The translations under genes and the position numbers were made by a program. The notes beneath the pieces are model-generated. The model was not told the DNA's origin. It made no database searches and was given only the letters and a program-made list of their open reading frames with translations. This document shows positions 1 to 10,647 of a DNA stretch of 64,000 nt, piece after piece. This DNA comes from Trifolium pratense (lineage: Eukaryota; Streptophyta; Magnoliopsida; Fabales; Fabaceae), in contig NC_060062.1 in the NCBI RefSeq assembly GCF_020283565.1, positions 29,448,251 through 29,512,250 of the forward strand, in the 5' to 3' direction. Position 1 is the first letter of the stretch; every line of letters starts with the position of its first letter.

Positions 1-1827
1 TTTCAAAATTTCCAATTTCTGCAAGTTATAGATTGAGTCAGGAATGGTTTCTATACCATCAAAATCATAAAGCTCCAAATACCTCAAATGTATTAAACTT
101 CCGCATGATGATAACTTGAAACTGCTTGTGCATAAAACCCGAAGAGAACGACTGGTTGGGAAGTAAGTAAAAAGTTTAGGGTTGTAAAAATTTAACTGAT
201 ACCATGTTCGCAAGGATTCAACTTTTTTGAACGCATCCCCATCAAATGATAACATTCCAGCCGGTTTAAAACTAATATGGTGAGTGCTCTTTGACAAACC
301 AGTCACGTCTCCATTTTCTAAAAACAGACATTCTGATCCCATAACTGATTGAGCAAGATCATGGACAAGATCGTGCATTTTGAAACAGATGTCTGCCGAA
401 TAATCATTCATCTTGATGTCTTGGAAGAATGACTTTTGGCACAATTCATTCCAAATCATATTTCCAACATCTTCTACATCCAAATTTTTCCTTGATGAAA
501 TGAACCCATTGGACATCCAGAGATAAATCAAATCTGCCTTCACAATTTCGGTATCTTTAGGATACATGGCACAAAAAGCAAAACACTGCTTTAAGGTCGG
601 TGTTAAATATAAGTAGCTCAAACTCAAGGCGGGCAAAATATAATTCTGATCTGGTAAAGACCAAAGCCGGTTCTCCTTAACTTCAAGCCATTCCTTTTCT
701 CCACTCCTTGATCGCATTATACCTCCCAATGCTTGTGCCGCAAGAGGCAATCCCCCACACTTCTTTACTATCTCCTTGCCTATTGCCTCTAGCTCTTCCT
801 GCTCTCCTTTGTCGTGTCCAAATGCATATTGTTTAAACAACAACCAACATTCATTATCAGAGAGACCAGATAAATGATGAAATTGGCATGTTCCCATGAT
901 TGCCGCTACATCCTTATCACGAGTGGAAACCAAAATGGAAGAACCTTTGGATCCACACGACAATACAGATTTCAACTTATTCCATTTCTCTGGGCTTAAT
1001 CCAAATTCTAATCCTTGATTTCTATTCCATACATCATCCAAAACTAACAAATATCTTTTACCTTGCAAGAGTTCTTGCACTTTTCTTTCAAACACATCTA
1101 AATCCAAGGCATCACATTTTTCTCTAGTTATAGATTCTATAATGGAACACAAAATCCTCTTGACAGAGAAAATCTCAGAAACACAAACCCAAACTTTTGT
1201 ATGAAAATTGCTACTCACCCTATGATCATTGTAGACAAATTGAGCAAGTGTTGTTTTTCCAACACCACCTAAGCCGACAATTGGATAGACAGAAAGGAAG
1301 TCAGAGTCCCTTACTTGGGTGAGAAGAAACTCAACAATCTTCTCTTTATCATCTTCTCGTCCGTACACTTTTGGTCCAGCAATAGTCGAACTAGTTTGGC
1401 GCCATTCAGCCACTTCAATTGGCCATTCTCTAACATTAACACCCACTCGTAGAACGAACTTGTTCTTACTTTCAGCAATTTGATCAAATCTCTTTGTAAT
1501 CTCTTTAAACTTGTTGCCAATGTTGTAGCGAAACATAATGTTCTTTGGTTTTAAAGAGGATGCACCCTTAAGTCGATTGGATTGAATGGAACATTCGTCA
1601 AGCATATCATCGAGCACATAAACTGCGTCTTTGAGCTGTTGTAGCCATACCTTAATAGAGCTGTCTTTGACTTGTTTTTGCTCAGCGTCTTCAAGAACGG
1701 CGTTGATGAGTTCTAAGGTATTTGACAGATTTTGAGCTTTAGATTTGATTCTAGAAATGGTGGAAAATTCATTACGAAGCAGAGATACTAGGTTCTCAAG
1801 CACAACTTCAAGTAAAGCCTCAACCAT
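1..1827 (-). CDS. CC-NBS-LRR (CNL) disease-resistance protein, 3' part cut by window edge
   Basis: Intracellular immune receptor of the CNL class, expected to sense pathogen effectors and switch on ADP/ATP exchange. The frame is open from ATG at 1827-1825 to the window edge, 609 codons, with no intron. Visible in order: Rx-type coiled-coil N-terminus (starts MVEALLEVVLENLVSLL), P-loop GLGGVGKTT near residue 182, kinase-2 LVLDDVW near 259, GLPLAAQ near 357, an MHD-region motif near 481, then the first leucine-rich repeats. The last codons read LQKLEILK, still inside the LRR domain, so roughly 400 residues are missing compared with the two 1017-residue relatives in this window. Domain order and motif spacing match those relatives closely, so it is a recent paralogue. 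Whether it is intact beyond the edge cannot be seen. Confidence 0.93.
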   Translation of the reverse strand, partial: MVEALLEVVLENLVSLLRNEFSTISRIKSKAQNLSNTLELINAVLEDAEQKQVKDSSIKVWLQQLKDAVYVLDDMLDECSIQSNRLKGASSLKPKNIMFRYNIGNKFKEITKRFDQIAESKNKFVLRVGVNVREWPIEVAEWRQTSSTIAGPKVYGREDDKEKIVEFLLTQVRDSDFLSVYPIVGLGGVGKTTLAQFVYNDHRVSSNFHTKVWVCVSEIFSVKRILCSIIESITREKCDALDLDVFERKVQELLQGKRYLLVLDDVWNRNQGLEFGLSPEKWNKLKSVLSCGSKGSSILVSTRDKDVAAIMGTCQFHHLSGLSDNECWLLFKQYAFGHDKGEQEELEAIGKEIVKKCGGLPLAAQALGGIMRSRSGEKEWLEVKENRLWSLPDQNYILPALSLSYLYLTPTLKQCFAFCAMYPKDTEIVKADLIYLWMSNGFISSRKNLDVEDVGNMIWNELCQKSFFQDIKMNDYSADICFKMHDLVHDLAQSVMGSECLFLENGDVTGLSKSTHHISFKPAGMLSFDGDAFKKVESLRTWYQLNFYNPKLFTYFPTSRSLRVLCTSSFKLSSCGSLIHLRYLELYDFDGIETIPDSIYNLQKLEILK

Positions 1828-2850
1828 TTTATATGAATGTTTAAATTGGAAACTTGTAAGAATCAAATTCAGATTTTGTTGTTGTGAGTTGTGACAGACA
1901 AGTCTTTGGTTTATTTGATGTTGTTATTATTGCCACTTGTTAGTTGGTTAGTTAGTAAGCAAGAATGGTTGGTTAAGGAAGATTAGTATGCTCGGTTGGT
2001 TGTCTATGCTGGGCCCGTGATTTTTATATTGTCAAAACTAGTGTAACCCGTGGGAGTATGGGACACTTCAACTTTCAACCACCGTAACAAAATCGAAAAT
2101 GCTAGTGTCTCTCTATATTGCCCAGGTGCGGATACACTACCGGTATTCCGCTACCTGATATGGTACCGGTACTCTGGTACCTAATATGGTTACCGGTACG
2201 GGATATGATATTTTTAGAAAATTAATGCATGTGTATGAGCATAAATTAAGGTACAAGTATATATTTGGTACTGATATGGGTACGTATCTCCCTCAAATGG
2301 AGTACTGCATCAGGGTGTGGTTATGGTGCATAAGCCCAAACTTATGCACCATGCATAAACTTGCTTCCTACACCCACCATATTTGCTTCCTACACCAAAA
2401 GTCAAAGAAAGGTCAGTCCAAGCCCAAAATTAGGCAATTCATTACTCACGCGCCCCCCATATACTACCCCATTACTTGCGCCCCCCCTTTTGCTTAGCGC
2501 ACCCCCCAATTTTTTTTTCTTTTTCTCCTAGATTTCGTGTGAGCCCTCCAATTTTTTTTCCTCCCCTAGATTTCTAGCGCGCCCCCAATTTTTTTCCCTC
2601 CTCCAATCTTCTAGCACACCCCCCCCCAAATTTCTAGCGCGTCCCCCGTTTCCAATTAAATAATAACTTTCGTTCCTTTGAAGTATATATTATAAAAATC
2701 CATTTTTAATTAATTTTCGTCATACACCCCCTCGAAGTCCAACATAATAACGAATGATTCATGTATATATAAAACATACTTGTCAAACATACAATTTAAT
2801 TTTAAGTTTTATCAATCATAATCACAATATAAATAAAATTTCATACATTA
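1828..2850. other. Intergenic upstream of CNL 1
   Basis: This is the 5' flank of the first CNL. About 2130-2300 is dense in GGTACC/ACCGGT words and looks like a degenerate repeat. About 2445-2650 holds several C-runs separated by near-identical phrases ending in tttctagcgcg, an imperfect tandem repeat. No convincing coding sequence is seen; the open frame at 2186-2497 runs through this low-complexity DNA. Confidence 0.5.
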
Positions 2851-2851
2851 A

Positions 2852-2856
<5 letters not shown>

Positions 2857-2945
<89 letters not shown>
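2857..2945. repeat. (TA)n microsatellite
   Basis: About 44 uninterrupted TA dinucleotides are visible. It is likely length-polymorphic. Confidence 0.97.
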
Positions 2946-2949
<4 letters not shown>

Positions 2950-3101
2950 TTTTCTTTACAATAAAGAAATGATCGAATCCAATATCTCATGCATACTATC
3001 CAAATTATTTTCAACTAAACTAACCCTAATTGCTTTATATGATTTTTTGCTTTATGTAGCATGGTTTTGTAAAATGGTTATGTGATGTTTTACTTAATAA
3101 C

Positions 3102-3680
3102 AATGGTTTCAATGTATAACATCTTGGCACTAATGCCCATATGAAACCATTTAACTAAAATAATGGTTTCAGTGTATAACGCTATGAAACCATTTAACTA
3201 GACTAATGGTTTCAGTGTATAACATCTTGAAACCAAATAACAAGACTAATGATTTCAGTGTATAACGCTATGAAACCATTTAACTAGAATAATGGTTTCA
3301 GTGTATAACACTATGAAACCATTTAACTAGACAAATGGTTTCAGTGTATGACATCTTGAAACCAATTAAAAGGACTAATGGTTTCAATGTATAACATCTT
3401 GGCACTAATGCTCATATAAAACCATTTAACTATAATAATGGTTTCAGTGTATAACAGTATCAAACCATTTAACTAGACAAATGGTTTCAGTGTATAACAT
3501 CTTAAAACCAATTAACAAGATTAATGGTTTCAGTGTATAACATCTTGACACTAATGCTCATATAAAACCATTTAACTATAATAATAGTTTCGGTGTATAA
3601 CGCCATGAAATCATTTAACTAGACTAATGGTTTCAGTGTATAACGGTATGAAACCATTTTTGCTGTGGAATGGTTTCAAA
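3102..3680. repeat. Palindromic minisatellite (TGGTTTCA ... TGAAACCA units)
   Basis: More than ten imperfect units of about 40-60 bp are seen. Most carry ATGGTTTCAGTGTATAAC followed by a short variable stretch and TGAAACCATTTAACTAGA. Each unit is an inverted repeat (TGGTTTCA with TGAAACCA), so the array can fold into a row of hairpins. Subterminal regions of plant CACTA elements often have this architecture, and the CACTA element at 23.4 kb shows a comparable arrangement with a different word. This array may therefore be a relic of another CACTA element, but no terminal CACTA motif was found next to it. Confidence 0.85.
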
Positions 3681-3779
3681 GGGTTGTTCTCCAAAATCAT
3701 ATTTAACCAATAAATGATTATTGAAGAAGTGTTTAAGTACCCTTATACTTCCACTTGTATTTTGATTATGTGATCTAAC

Positions 3780-4289
3780 TCTCATGCTTTGTGTTATGTG
3801 CTGGACCGTTGGGGGTTCAGATTCTCAGGTTGAGGATCCCGATCAGAGTTAGAGGGCTGCTCGTGCTCGTGGTAGTGCGCTTTTTGGTGAGGAGTTTAGC
3901 TTAGACTACTCCTTAGATATATTTTGTATATCTTTTTGATTGGGTTGTATAGAATTGCTCTAATTAGGTATTTACCGGGTCGGGTTATTCGATTGAATTG
4001 TATTAAGCCCGTGATGGCATATTTGACCTTGCTAATCCTTACTCTTTTGTTGTAAACATAATATCCTTTGTTGATATGGCCTAGAGCCTAGGGATATTGT
4101 GTGAACAATTATGTTTATTGTATGATAAGCACTATGTTGATCTATATTATTCGCTTTTAATCTCCGCTGTGCTAGCATGATTTTAATTATGCCGTGATTT
4201 TGTATTATAACATGTGACGCCTAGATTGTCTTAAGTGTTTTATTTATTTATATTCAATAAATTCGCGTTAAGGGGTTTGGGTGTTACAC
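3780..4289 (+). repeat. Possible LTR-retrotransposon 3' end/LTR fragment
   Basis: The stretch has a short polyprotein-like beginning followed by T-rich DNA, and it ends in ...ggtttgggtgttaca, the kind of TG..CA terminus seen in legume Ty3/gypsy LTRs. No second LTR, primer-binding site or target duplication was found, so the assignment is weak. The remainder to 4645 shows no recognisable gene. Confidence 0.3.
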
Positions 4290-4783
4290 TAACTAAAGCT
4301 AGTGGCTTAATAAATGTTTTTTTCTTCCTAATTTACCCCTTGATAATTTGGGAGTATATACCATCAACCAATAATAACAAGTTATATGCATGTGAAATAA
4401 AAGTTGGTTGCAAGTTAGTTGTGGGTACCACAAGCAAATCTACTTGTGTGGCTTGTTCTCATTGGTTGTTGGACGTACAAATACCTCCAAATTATCAAGG
4501 GGTAGAGTAATTGTCATCATACATAAATTATTTGCTACTTCTTTATCTTTTAATGTCATATTCCAAAAATAAAAAAACTAAGTATTGCTCAAGTTAGAGA
4601 TCAAACTTGAATATCTTGATTGAGAATTTAATTTTGAACATAGTGTAAGGTATCGTTTGACCGAGTTGTTTTTAGGTGTAGAAGCTATTTTAGCTAGAAA
4701 TAATAGCTTTAAAACTAAAATTAAAGTTGTTTGAGAAATCTTATTTTTTTTAATAAAAAAATGTTAAAAGTTGTTTTTTTATA

Positions 4784-5216
4784 GGCTTAATTAGTCTTTT
4801 GGTTCCTTAAAGACATTTTAGGTTTCACAATGGTCCCTTAAAGAAAAAAATGTCCGGACTGGTACCTTAAAGAAAAAAATGTCCGGACTGGTCCCTTAAA
4901 GACACATTCGTTTCTCAATTGGTCATTTCTGTCAATTTTTTACAAAAAACGTTAGTTTTAATTGACTGGATTGTGAATGCCATTAAGTGTAAGTGGTCTA
5001 CCAAAAACCTTATTAATTTTAAAAATTTTAATCATTGAAATTTTTTGTTATATTTGGAGTTAAAATTTAACGGAAAGGACCAATATGACAAACATATATG
5101 TCTTTAAGGGACCAATCCGGACCTTTTTTTAAGGGACCAATCTGGGTCTTTTTTTTCTTTAAGGGACCATTGTGAAACCTAAAATGTCTTTAAGTGACCA
5201 ATAGACTAATTAAGCC
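4784..5216. mobile_element. Mutator-like MITE (9-bp TSD)
   Basis: Terminal inverted repeats start GGCTTAATTAGTCT and extend for about 60 bp with few mismatches. The flanks carry the nine-base duplication TTTTTTATA (4775-4783 and 5217-5225), the size made by Mutator-type transposases. The inside is AT-rich and noncoding, with short phrases such as ggtcccttaaag repeated. Confidence 0.8.
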
Positions 5217-5237
5217 TTTTTTATATTATTATAATAG

Positions 5238-5254
5238 GGTTAAAAGATATCTTT
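5238..5254. repeat. LINE target-site duplication, 3' side
   Basis: The 17-base GGTTAAAAGATATCTTT is repeated exactly at 10847-10863, bracketing the LINE. It directly abuts the poly(A) tail, seen here as a T-run. Confidence 0.93.
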
Positions 5255-5287
5255 TTTTTTTTTTTGAATCAAAAAAGAAGTATATTA

Positions 5288-8200
5288 CTAAACAGAAGAG
5301 ACATGAGATGGCATCATATCTTTTTGGATATGGCCTACAATGTGGGGGGGTAAGTTATCTAACCAAATTTTGTTGGGTTCAACTTCAGCCCAATTTGCTA
5401 ACACATGAGCCACCGTGTTTTTGTTCCTGTTGACCCATTGGATAGAGATTTTGGGGTTTTCTTCCATAGCTTCTCTAATCTTTCTCGCTAGCATCCCCCA
5501 ATAGAGTCTAGGATAACTTCTTCTGTGGATAGCTTTCACAATTGAAGCATTGTCTGTCTCGATGATAACAGATCCGTTTGGGAACTCTGTTAAAAACATG
5601 ATTGCTTCAACAACACCCATCGCTTCTGCCTCGATAGCCTCGTTGAGCCCTCGAACTACCTTTGTCGCAGCTCCAACCAAACTACCATCCTCCTTCCTCA
5701 AGATCCACCCCAACCCCCAATGGCCATCACCCATAAGGTGAGCATCCACATTGAGTTTTAGGGTGTCCTTTGGAGGAGGAATCCAGTCACTATCGTTGTT
5801 ACTGCGAGCTCGGGTGTTGCGGTTAACTTGCTCAGAGATTGGCTTCACTTGACGATGGTACTCAAAGAGACACTCCTGCGCCCGGTGAATCACATCCAAC
5901 ACAGGTACGTTTTTATTTTGAAAAGTTAATAAATTCCTAGCTCTCCAGATATGATAGCAGATAGCGCCAATTAGATTCATGTTCTGGCTTTGATCCTTTC
6001 TAATATTGTCTTCAATCCAATTTTTGAAAGAGAATTCATTCTGGTCAAATTTTAAGGTCAGAGGTGAGGCAAACCACACTTGTTTTGCCCACCAGCATCC
6101 ACTAAAAACGTGATTGAGGTCTTCAGTATTTTCTTTGCATCGAGGGCATAGAGGATAGCAATTGACTCCTCGTTTCTGTAAGTTGGATTGGACTGGTAGA
6201 GCATCCTGCAAAATTCTCCATATGAGATGAGTGTATTTGGGAGGGATCTTTAGGTGCCATAATTTTTGCCAGACAGAATTGTTTTTGGGTTTATAGCTGG
6301 TTGATGGCTTGTTTGGATCTTCTTTCCAGTCCTGAATTGCTTGATAACCTGACTTCACTGTGTAAATTCCATCTTTAGTGTAAGGCCAAGAGAATTCATC
6401 TGGTCTAGATAGGTGCACAATAGGTATTTGAGTAATTTGCTCCGCCTCAAATTGCATAAAGGTGTCAAAAATCAGTTGTCTATTCCAGCTTCTTATCTCA
6501 GGAATCATAAGATCTTTAACCCAAGTCTGAGTGGCTTCTCCTTTAGGGGACCAGATTTTGTGGCCTTGTTGTCTCGGAAGCCAGTTATCAGTCCATATGT
6601 TTGTGGTAGCTCCATTCCCAATATTCCAAAGACCTCCTTTCTTAAGAATCCAACTTGCTTTGGATATGCTACGCCAAGTGTAGCTCACATTTTTGCTTCC
6701 AATATCAGCCTCTAGGAGCGTTGTCTTTGGATAATACTTAGCCTTTAAGACTTGTGCAACCATGGAGTTTGGTTGGGTGATACATCGCCACCCTTGTTTT
6801 GCAAGTAGAGCTTCGTTGAAAGCCCGTAATTCTCTGAAACTGAGCCCACCCTTCTTCTTATGTTTACAAATCGTGCTCCATTTTATCCAGTGAATTTTTC
6901 TTTTGTCATTGTTGCTGCCCCACCAAAATTTACAAATCATGCTTTCAATGTGGCTGCACAGCTCTTTGGGTAGTAGAAAGCAACTCATAACGTAAGTAGG
7001 GATAGCTTGGGCCACCGCCTTGATGAGGGTGCTTCTTCCAGCGAAGGAGAGGTGTTGAGCCTTCCAACCTTTGATCTTTTTCCACACACAATCTTGAATA
7101 TAATCAAACACCTGTCTCTTTGATCTTCCCACATGAGTGGGCATACCCAGGTACTTGGAGAAATGGTTTACTCTTTTCATTGGGAGAATGTGTCCTATGT
7201 TTTCCTTGATTTGGTGAGGAACATGTCTGCTATAGACAATCTCAGATTTTTCCATGTTAACGAGTTGCCCAGAGGCTTCTTGGTATTCTAAAATAATATT
7301 CTTTATCACGGTAGCCTCTTGGACAGTAGCCTTGCAAAACAATAAACTATCATCAGCAAATAATAAATGGCTTACCTCGGGGGCTCCATGAGCTACTTTA
7401 ACTCCATGAATACGCCTCTCAGTTTGGGCTTTTGTAAGTAAACCTGAAAAGACATTAGCACAGATTATGAAAAGATAAGGAGAGAGGGGGTCTCCCTGTC
7501 TGAGCCCCCTTTGAGGTATAAAGTTTTGGGAAGGTTTCCCATTTATAAGGATAGAAAACATGACATTTTTGACACAATTCATGATGGTGTCAGTAAGATG
7601 TTGGGGAAATCCCATAGTCTCGAGGGTAATTTGGAGAAAATTCCACTCCACCCTATCATAAGCCTTAGCCATATCCGTCTTTATACCAATGAATCCTTTC
7701 TTGCTGGAGCTTTGGTTAAAAAAGTGAAACACCTCATAAGCGACTAAGGTGTTGTCAGTTATTAAACGATCAGAAACAAAGGCACTCTGATTTGGGCTAA
7801 TAATCTCTGGAAGAATTAACTTCAGCCTATTAGCTATTGTTTTTGTGATAATCTTGAGAATAACATTACATAAGGATATAGGTCTGAAGTCACTAGGTTG
7901 AGAGGGGTTTTTCTTCTTGGGTATGAGGCGAATATATGTTTGATTGTAGGGGGTGGAATCACCCTTGTGATTAAGAACATTAAGAACAGCTGTGGTGACA
8001 TCCTTCCTAATGATGTCCCAATAAGTGTGATAGAATAGAGCAGGGAGGCCATCTGGGCCCGGGGCAGCCAACCCTTTCATGTTTTTAATTGCTTCCGCCA
8101 CTTCATCTTCAGTGAACTCTTCAGCCAATTGATTGTAGTGATCTTGGGTGATACAGTTTTTAACGACCTCCACTGTCCTGTGAGTGTGGTGCGTATCTTG

Positions 8201-9427
8201 AGTCTCAAATAAATTCTGGAAGTGATTAATCATGATTTCCTCAATTTTTGTAGGGTCATGGTGGGTTATTCCTTGGTTATCACATATGTGTTCAATCTTG
8301 TTTATTCTACGTCTCTGATTAGCCTTCTGATGAAAATAAGAAGTGTTCTTGTCCCCATGTTTGAGCCACAGAGCTCTCGCTCTTTGGCTCCACCACATCT
8401 CCTCACACTGTAGAAGTTCATCTAACTCTTTTTCTTTTTCCCTAATATTCTGCATTGAACCTCCATTATTTGTTTGCTCGTTTAGAGTCTGCAACTCTGC
8501 TTGAGTTTTTTTTATTCTCTTAGGGATGATACCAAATTTTTCCTTTCCCCACTTATGCAAATTTGCAAGGGTGTGGCTGAGTTTGTTAGTAAAGTTGGTG
8601 TTTTGTGTCTGCCAAGTGTCTTGGACGATCTGGTAGTGTTCATCATCTCTGAGCCACATGTGTTCAAATTTCCTGCAAACATAGGGTGCTTGTCTTTGCC
8701 TACATATAATATTCGGAGAAAATTCAAGCAAAATAGGACAATGGTCAGAACTGTATCTAAGAAGGTGAGAATTTTTAAAATGAGGGAACATAGATATCCA
8801 ATTAGGCGTGGCTAGGAACCTATCAAGCCGAGCTTGAATATACTGATTCCCTTGTTGTCTATTATGCCACGTAAAGATATTTCCATTAAAGCCAAGATCA
8901 GTTAAATTGCACATGTCAATAGTATTTCTGAAGCTGTTAATTATGTTATAGTCCATAGGTTTACCCCCCTCTTTCTCTGCAGAAGATAAAATAATATTGA
9001 AGTCTCCAAAAATTAACCAATTAGGATTAACATCGTTTTGAGACAAATCGTTAATTAAATTGCAGGTTTGAAACTTTTGAAGTTGATTAGAGTATCCATA
9101 TATACCACTAGCACGCCAAGTCATGTTATTAGAATTGATAAGCAAATCAATATAGTTTGAATCATAGCTTTTTATTTCCAAATCAAAATTACAGTTATTC
9201 CAAAGTAAAGCTAAACCTCCCGCTCTACCTCCACCAGTAGTGGAGCAGTCGACAATCTTAGTACTATATTTGTTCATAAAGCTAGATAAAAAACAAGGGT
9301 TGGAACTTAGCTGTTTCGTCTCCATAAGAAAAACAATATCTGGCTTTTGGTTAGCGATGAGCTTTTTTAGAGCTCTAACTGTCTTGGGATTGCCACTCCC
9401 TTGACAGTTCCATGATATGATCCTCAT
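5288..9427 (-). CDS. LINE ORF2: endonuclease, reverse transcriptase, RNase H
   Basis: A 1379-residue replicase for target-primed reverse transcription. In order: an apurinic-type endonuclease (about 1-230; begins MRIISWNCQGSG, with METK catalytic Glu near 38 and SDHCPI near its end); reverse transcriptase (about 470-750; FRPISLCNV, RGLRQGDPLSPYLF and the catalytic FADDSLLF near 690); a zf-RVT zinc-binding segment (about 1045-1115; C-x2-C then H-x4-C); and a C-terminal RNase H domain (about 1225-1355; NVDA, EAEA, ETDNAS acidic residues). All domains are uninterrupted, so it may be active. Its ATG overlaps the ORF1 stop as ATGA. Plant L1 families commonly carry this extra RNase H domain. Confidence 0.95.
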   Translation of the reverse strand: MRIISWNCQGSGNPKTVRALKKLIANQKPDIVFLMETKQLSSNPCFLSSFMNKYSTKIVDCSTTGGGRAGGLALLWNNCNFDLEIKSYDSNYIDLLINSNNMTWRASGIYGYSNQLQKFQTCNLINDLSQNDVNPNWLIFGDFNIILSSAEKEGGKPMDYNIINSFRNTIDMCNLTDLGFNGNIFTWHNRQQGNQYIQARLDRFLATPNWISMFPHFKNSHLLRYSSDHCPILLEFSPNIICRQRQAPYVCRKFEHMWLRDDEHYQIVQDTWQTQNTNFTNKLSHTLANLHKWGKEKFGIIPKRIKKTQAELQTLNEQTNNGGSMQNIREKEKELDELLQCEEMWWSQRARALWLKHGDKNTSYFHQKANQRRRINKIEHICDNQGITHHDPTKIEEIMINHFQNLFETQDTHHTHRTVEVVKNCITQDHYNQLAEEFTEDEVAEAIKNMKGLAAPGPDGLPALFYHTYWDIIRKDVTTAVLNVLNHKGDSTPYNQTYIRLIPKKKNPSQPSDFRPISLCNVILKIITKTIANRLKLILPEIISPNQSAFVSDRLITDNTLVAYEVFHFFNQSSSKKGFIGIKTDMAKAYDRVEWNFLQITLETMGFPQHLTDTIMNCVKNVMFSILINGKPSQNFIPQRGLRQGDPLSPYLFIICANVFSGLLTKAQTERRIHGVKVAHGAPEVSHLLFADDSLLFCKATVQEATVIKNIILEYQEASGQLVNMEKSEIVYSRHVPHQIKENIGHILPMKRVNHFSKYLGMPTHVGRSKRQVFDYIQDCVWKKIKGWKAQHLSFAGRSTLIKAVAQAIPTYVMSCFLLPKELCSHIESMICKFWWGSNNDKRKIHWIKWSTICKHKKKGGLSFRELRAFNEALLAKQGWRCITQPNSMVAQVLKAKYYPKTTLLEADIGSKNVSYTWRSISKASWILKKGGLWNIGNGATTNIWTDNWLPRQQGHKIWSPKGEATQTWVKDLMIPEIRSWNRQLIFDTFMQFEAEQITQIPIVHLSRPDEFSWPYTKDGIYTVKSGYQAIQDWKEDPNKPSTSYKPKNNSVWQKLWHLKIPPKYTHLIWRILQDALPVQSNLQKRGVNCYPLCPRCKENTEDLNHVFSGCWWAKQVWFASPLTLKFDQNEFSFKNWIEDNIRKDQSQNMNLIGAICYHIWRARNLLTFQNKNVPVLDVIHRAQECLFEYHRQVKPISEQVNRNTRARSNNDSDWIPPPKDTLKLNVDAHLMGDGHWGLGWILRKEDGSLVGAATKVVRGLNEAIEAEAMGVVEAIMFLTEFPNGSVIIETDNASIVKAIHRRSYPRLYWGMLARKIREAMEENPKISIQWVNRNKNTVAHVLANWAEVEPNKIWLDNLPPHIVGHIQKDMMPSHVSSV

Positions 9428-10647
9428 TTTGATTGGCTGGCCTGCTCCGCAGGTCCTGCCGTTGTGTTGTCTGTGTTGTTTACCCAGCTATCATCCATTC
9501 TCAACCTTTTCGCAATACTCAGTGTGGTAGTGTTGTTTGTAGCTTCCATAGGAGCCTTAATTTGTGCATTGTTTCTGTTGGTTCGATGCCATGTTCCCCT
9601 TCCATCCCCAGCTTGTGCCTCAAGAGTCTCTTCCCTATGACTGTTGGAGGATCTAGAGCCCTCCATGTTTGCCTCATCTTGTACTTTCATGGCTGCCATT
9701 TGGGCTATCATCTCTGCAGGTATAGGAGGGCTGTACTGACCAAAGGTCTTTGAGAGAGAGGGGTTACTGTGGTATTGCCTATCCTTTTCTTCCCTGACTC
9801 TTCTTCCATATTGATTGGACCGTATCCATGGTCCAATAGGTGCTGATTCCATCATGTTCATGACCTCATTTTGGCAGATTTTATCACTGTGGCCTAGAAT
9901 GCCGCATTTGAAGCACACTTGAGGTAAATTCTCATATCTAAAGTCAATCCATGTGGTGCCATCCCTATGGTTTCCGATTAAGATTCCTGTTTGTGTAGGT
10001 TTATTGACATCTATGGCAACTTTGATCTTTATTATCATCTTCTTACCCGGAAACTCGTAAAATTCTGCTGCTTCTACCGTACCGATCAAATTCCCAATGC
10101 TTTCTCCCATTTTCTTAGTTTTGCAATGTGGGGGTAGCCCCCAAAGTTGAATCCACACAGGTGTGTGAGTAAAATCCATAGTGTTTGGGTCTGTGTTCCT
10201 ATCCCAGGCCTTTACAATTAACCAAGAGTTTCTAAAAATCCATGGGTTACCTAGCAAGATTCGTTCTTGATCAATTTTTCTGTTCAAAAAGAATTGCAAG
10301 ATCCCTCCTTCAATTTCTTGGACTTTAAGACCTGGTGGTGCTCCCCATATGCTATCTAAGCCGTTTTGTATAGAACTAACATGAATGGATTTTTCAGTGA
10401 TTATCTTACCCAGTATGCTTCTGTTGCAGGCATTGATTCCTTCATTGATATCTGTTTCAGGGTAGACAAAGAATCCAGATCTGGTAGCAGATGGTGTAGC
10501 TGGAGACTCAGTGGAGTAATGTTGTTGGTGTTGTTCCATGGCTGGTGATTCAGGAATCACAAGTCTTGGTGCTTCAGGGATCATCATCATTCTTGGCCTG
10601 GTAGTAGTTTGGAGGTTTTCTTTGGACTGTTGTGCTTGAATTTCCAT
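9424..10647 (-). CDS. LINE ORF1: RNA-binding DUF4283/zinc-knuckle protein
   Basis: Nucleic-acid-binding ORF1 protein of a plant L1-type LINE, expected to coat the element RNA. I start it at ATG 10647 (MEIQAQQSKENLQ); the frame is open upstream to 10734, but only from a TTG. It is about 407 residues. The N-terminal half contains the DUF4283 fold (signature GNPWIFRNSWLIVKAWD, then VWIQLWGLPPHCKT). A CCHC zinc knuckle follows (CFKCGILGHSDKIC). The C-terminus is polar and low in complexity. The stop codon shares bases with the ORF2 start (ATGA), suggesting translational coupling. Confidence 0.92.
   Translation of the reverse strand: MEIQAQQSKENLQTTTRPRMMMIPEAPRLVIPESPAMEQHQQHYSTESPATPSATRSGFFVYPETDINEGINACNRSILGKIITEKSIHVSSIQNGLDSIWGAPPGLKVQEIEGGILQFFLNRKIDQERILLGNPWIFRNSWLIVKAWDRNTDPNTMDFTHTPVWIQLWGLPPHCKTKKMGESIGNLIGTVEAAEFYEFPGKKMIIKIKVAIDVNKPTQTGILIGNHRDGTTWIDFRYENLPQVCFKCGILGHSDKICQNEVMNMMESAPIGPWIRSNQYGRRVREEKDRQYHSNPSLSKTFGQYSPPIPAEMIAQMAAMKVQDEANMEGSRSSNSHREETLEAQAGDGRGTWHRTNRNNAQIKAPMEATNNTTTLSIAKRLRMDDSWVNNTDNTTAGPAEQASQSK

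Noticed and set aside
3102..3680. CRISPR-like array
   Set aside because: Units are imperfect palindromes with repeated rather than unique spacers, in a plant genome.
5194..5433. Plus-strand open frame of 79 codons
   Set aside because: It is antisense to the LINE ORF2 C-terminus and runs through the LINE tail; no motif.
7511..8815. Several plus-strand frames over the LINE
   Set aside because: All are antisense shadows of the intact LINE ORF2.
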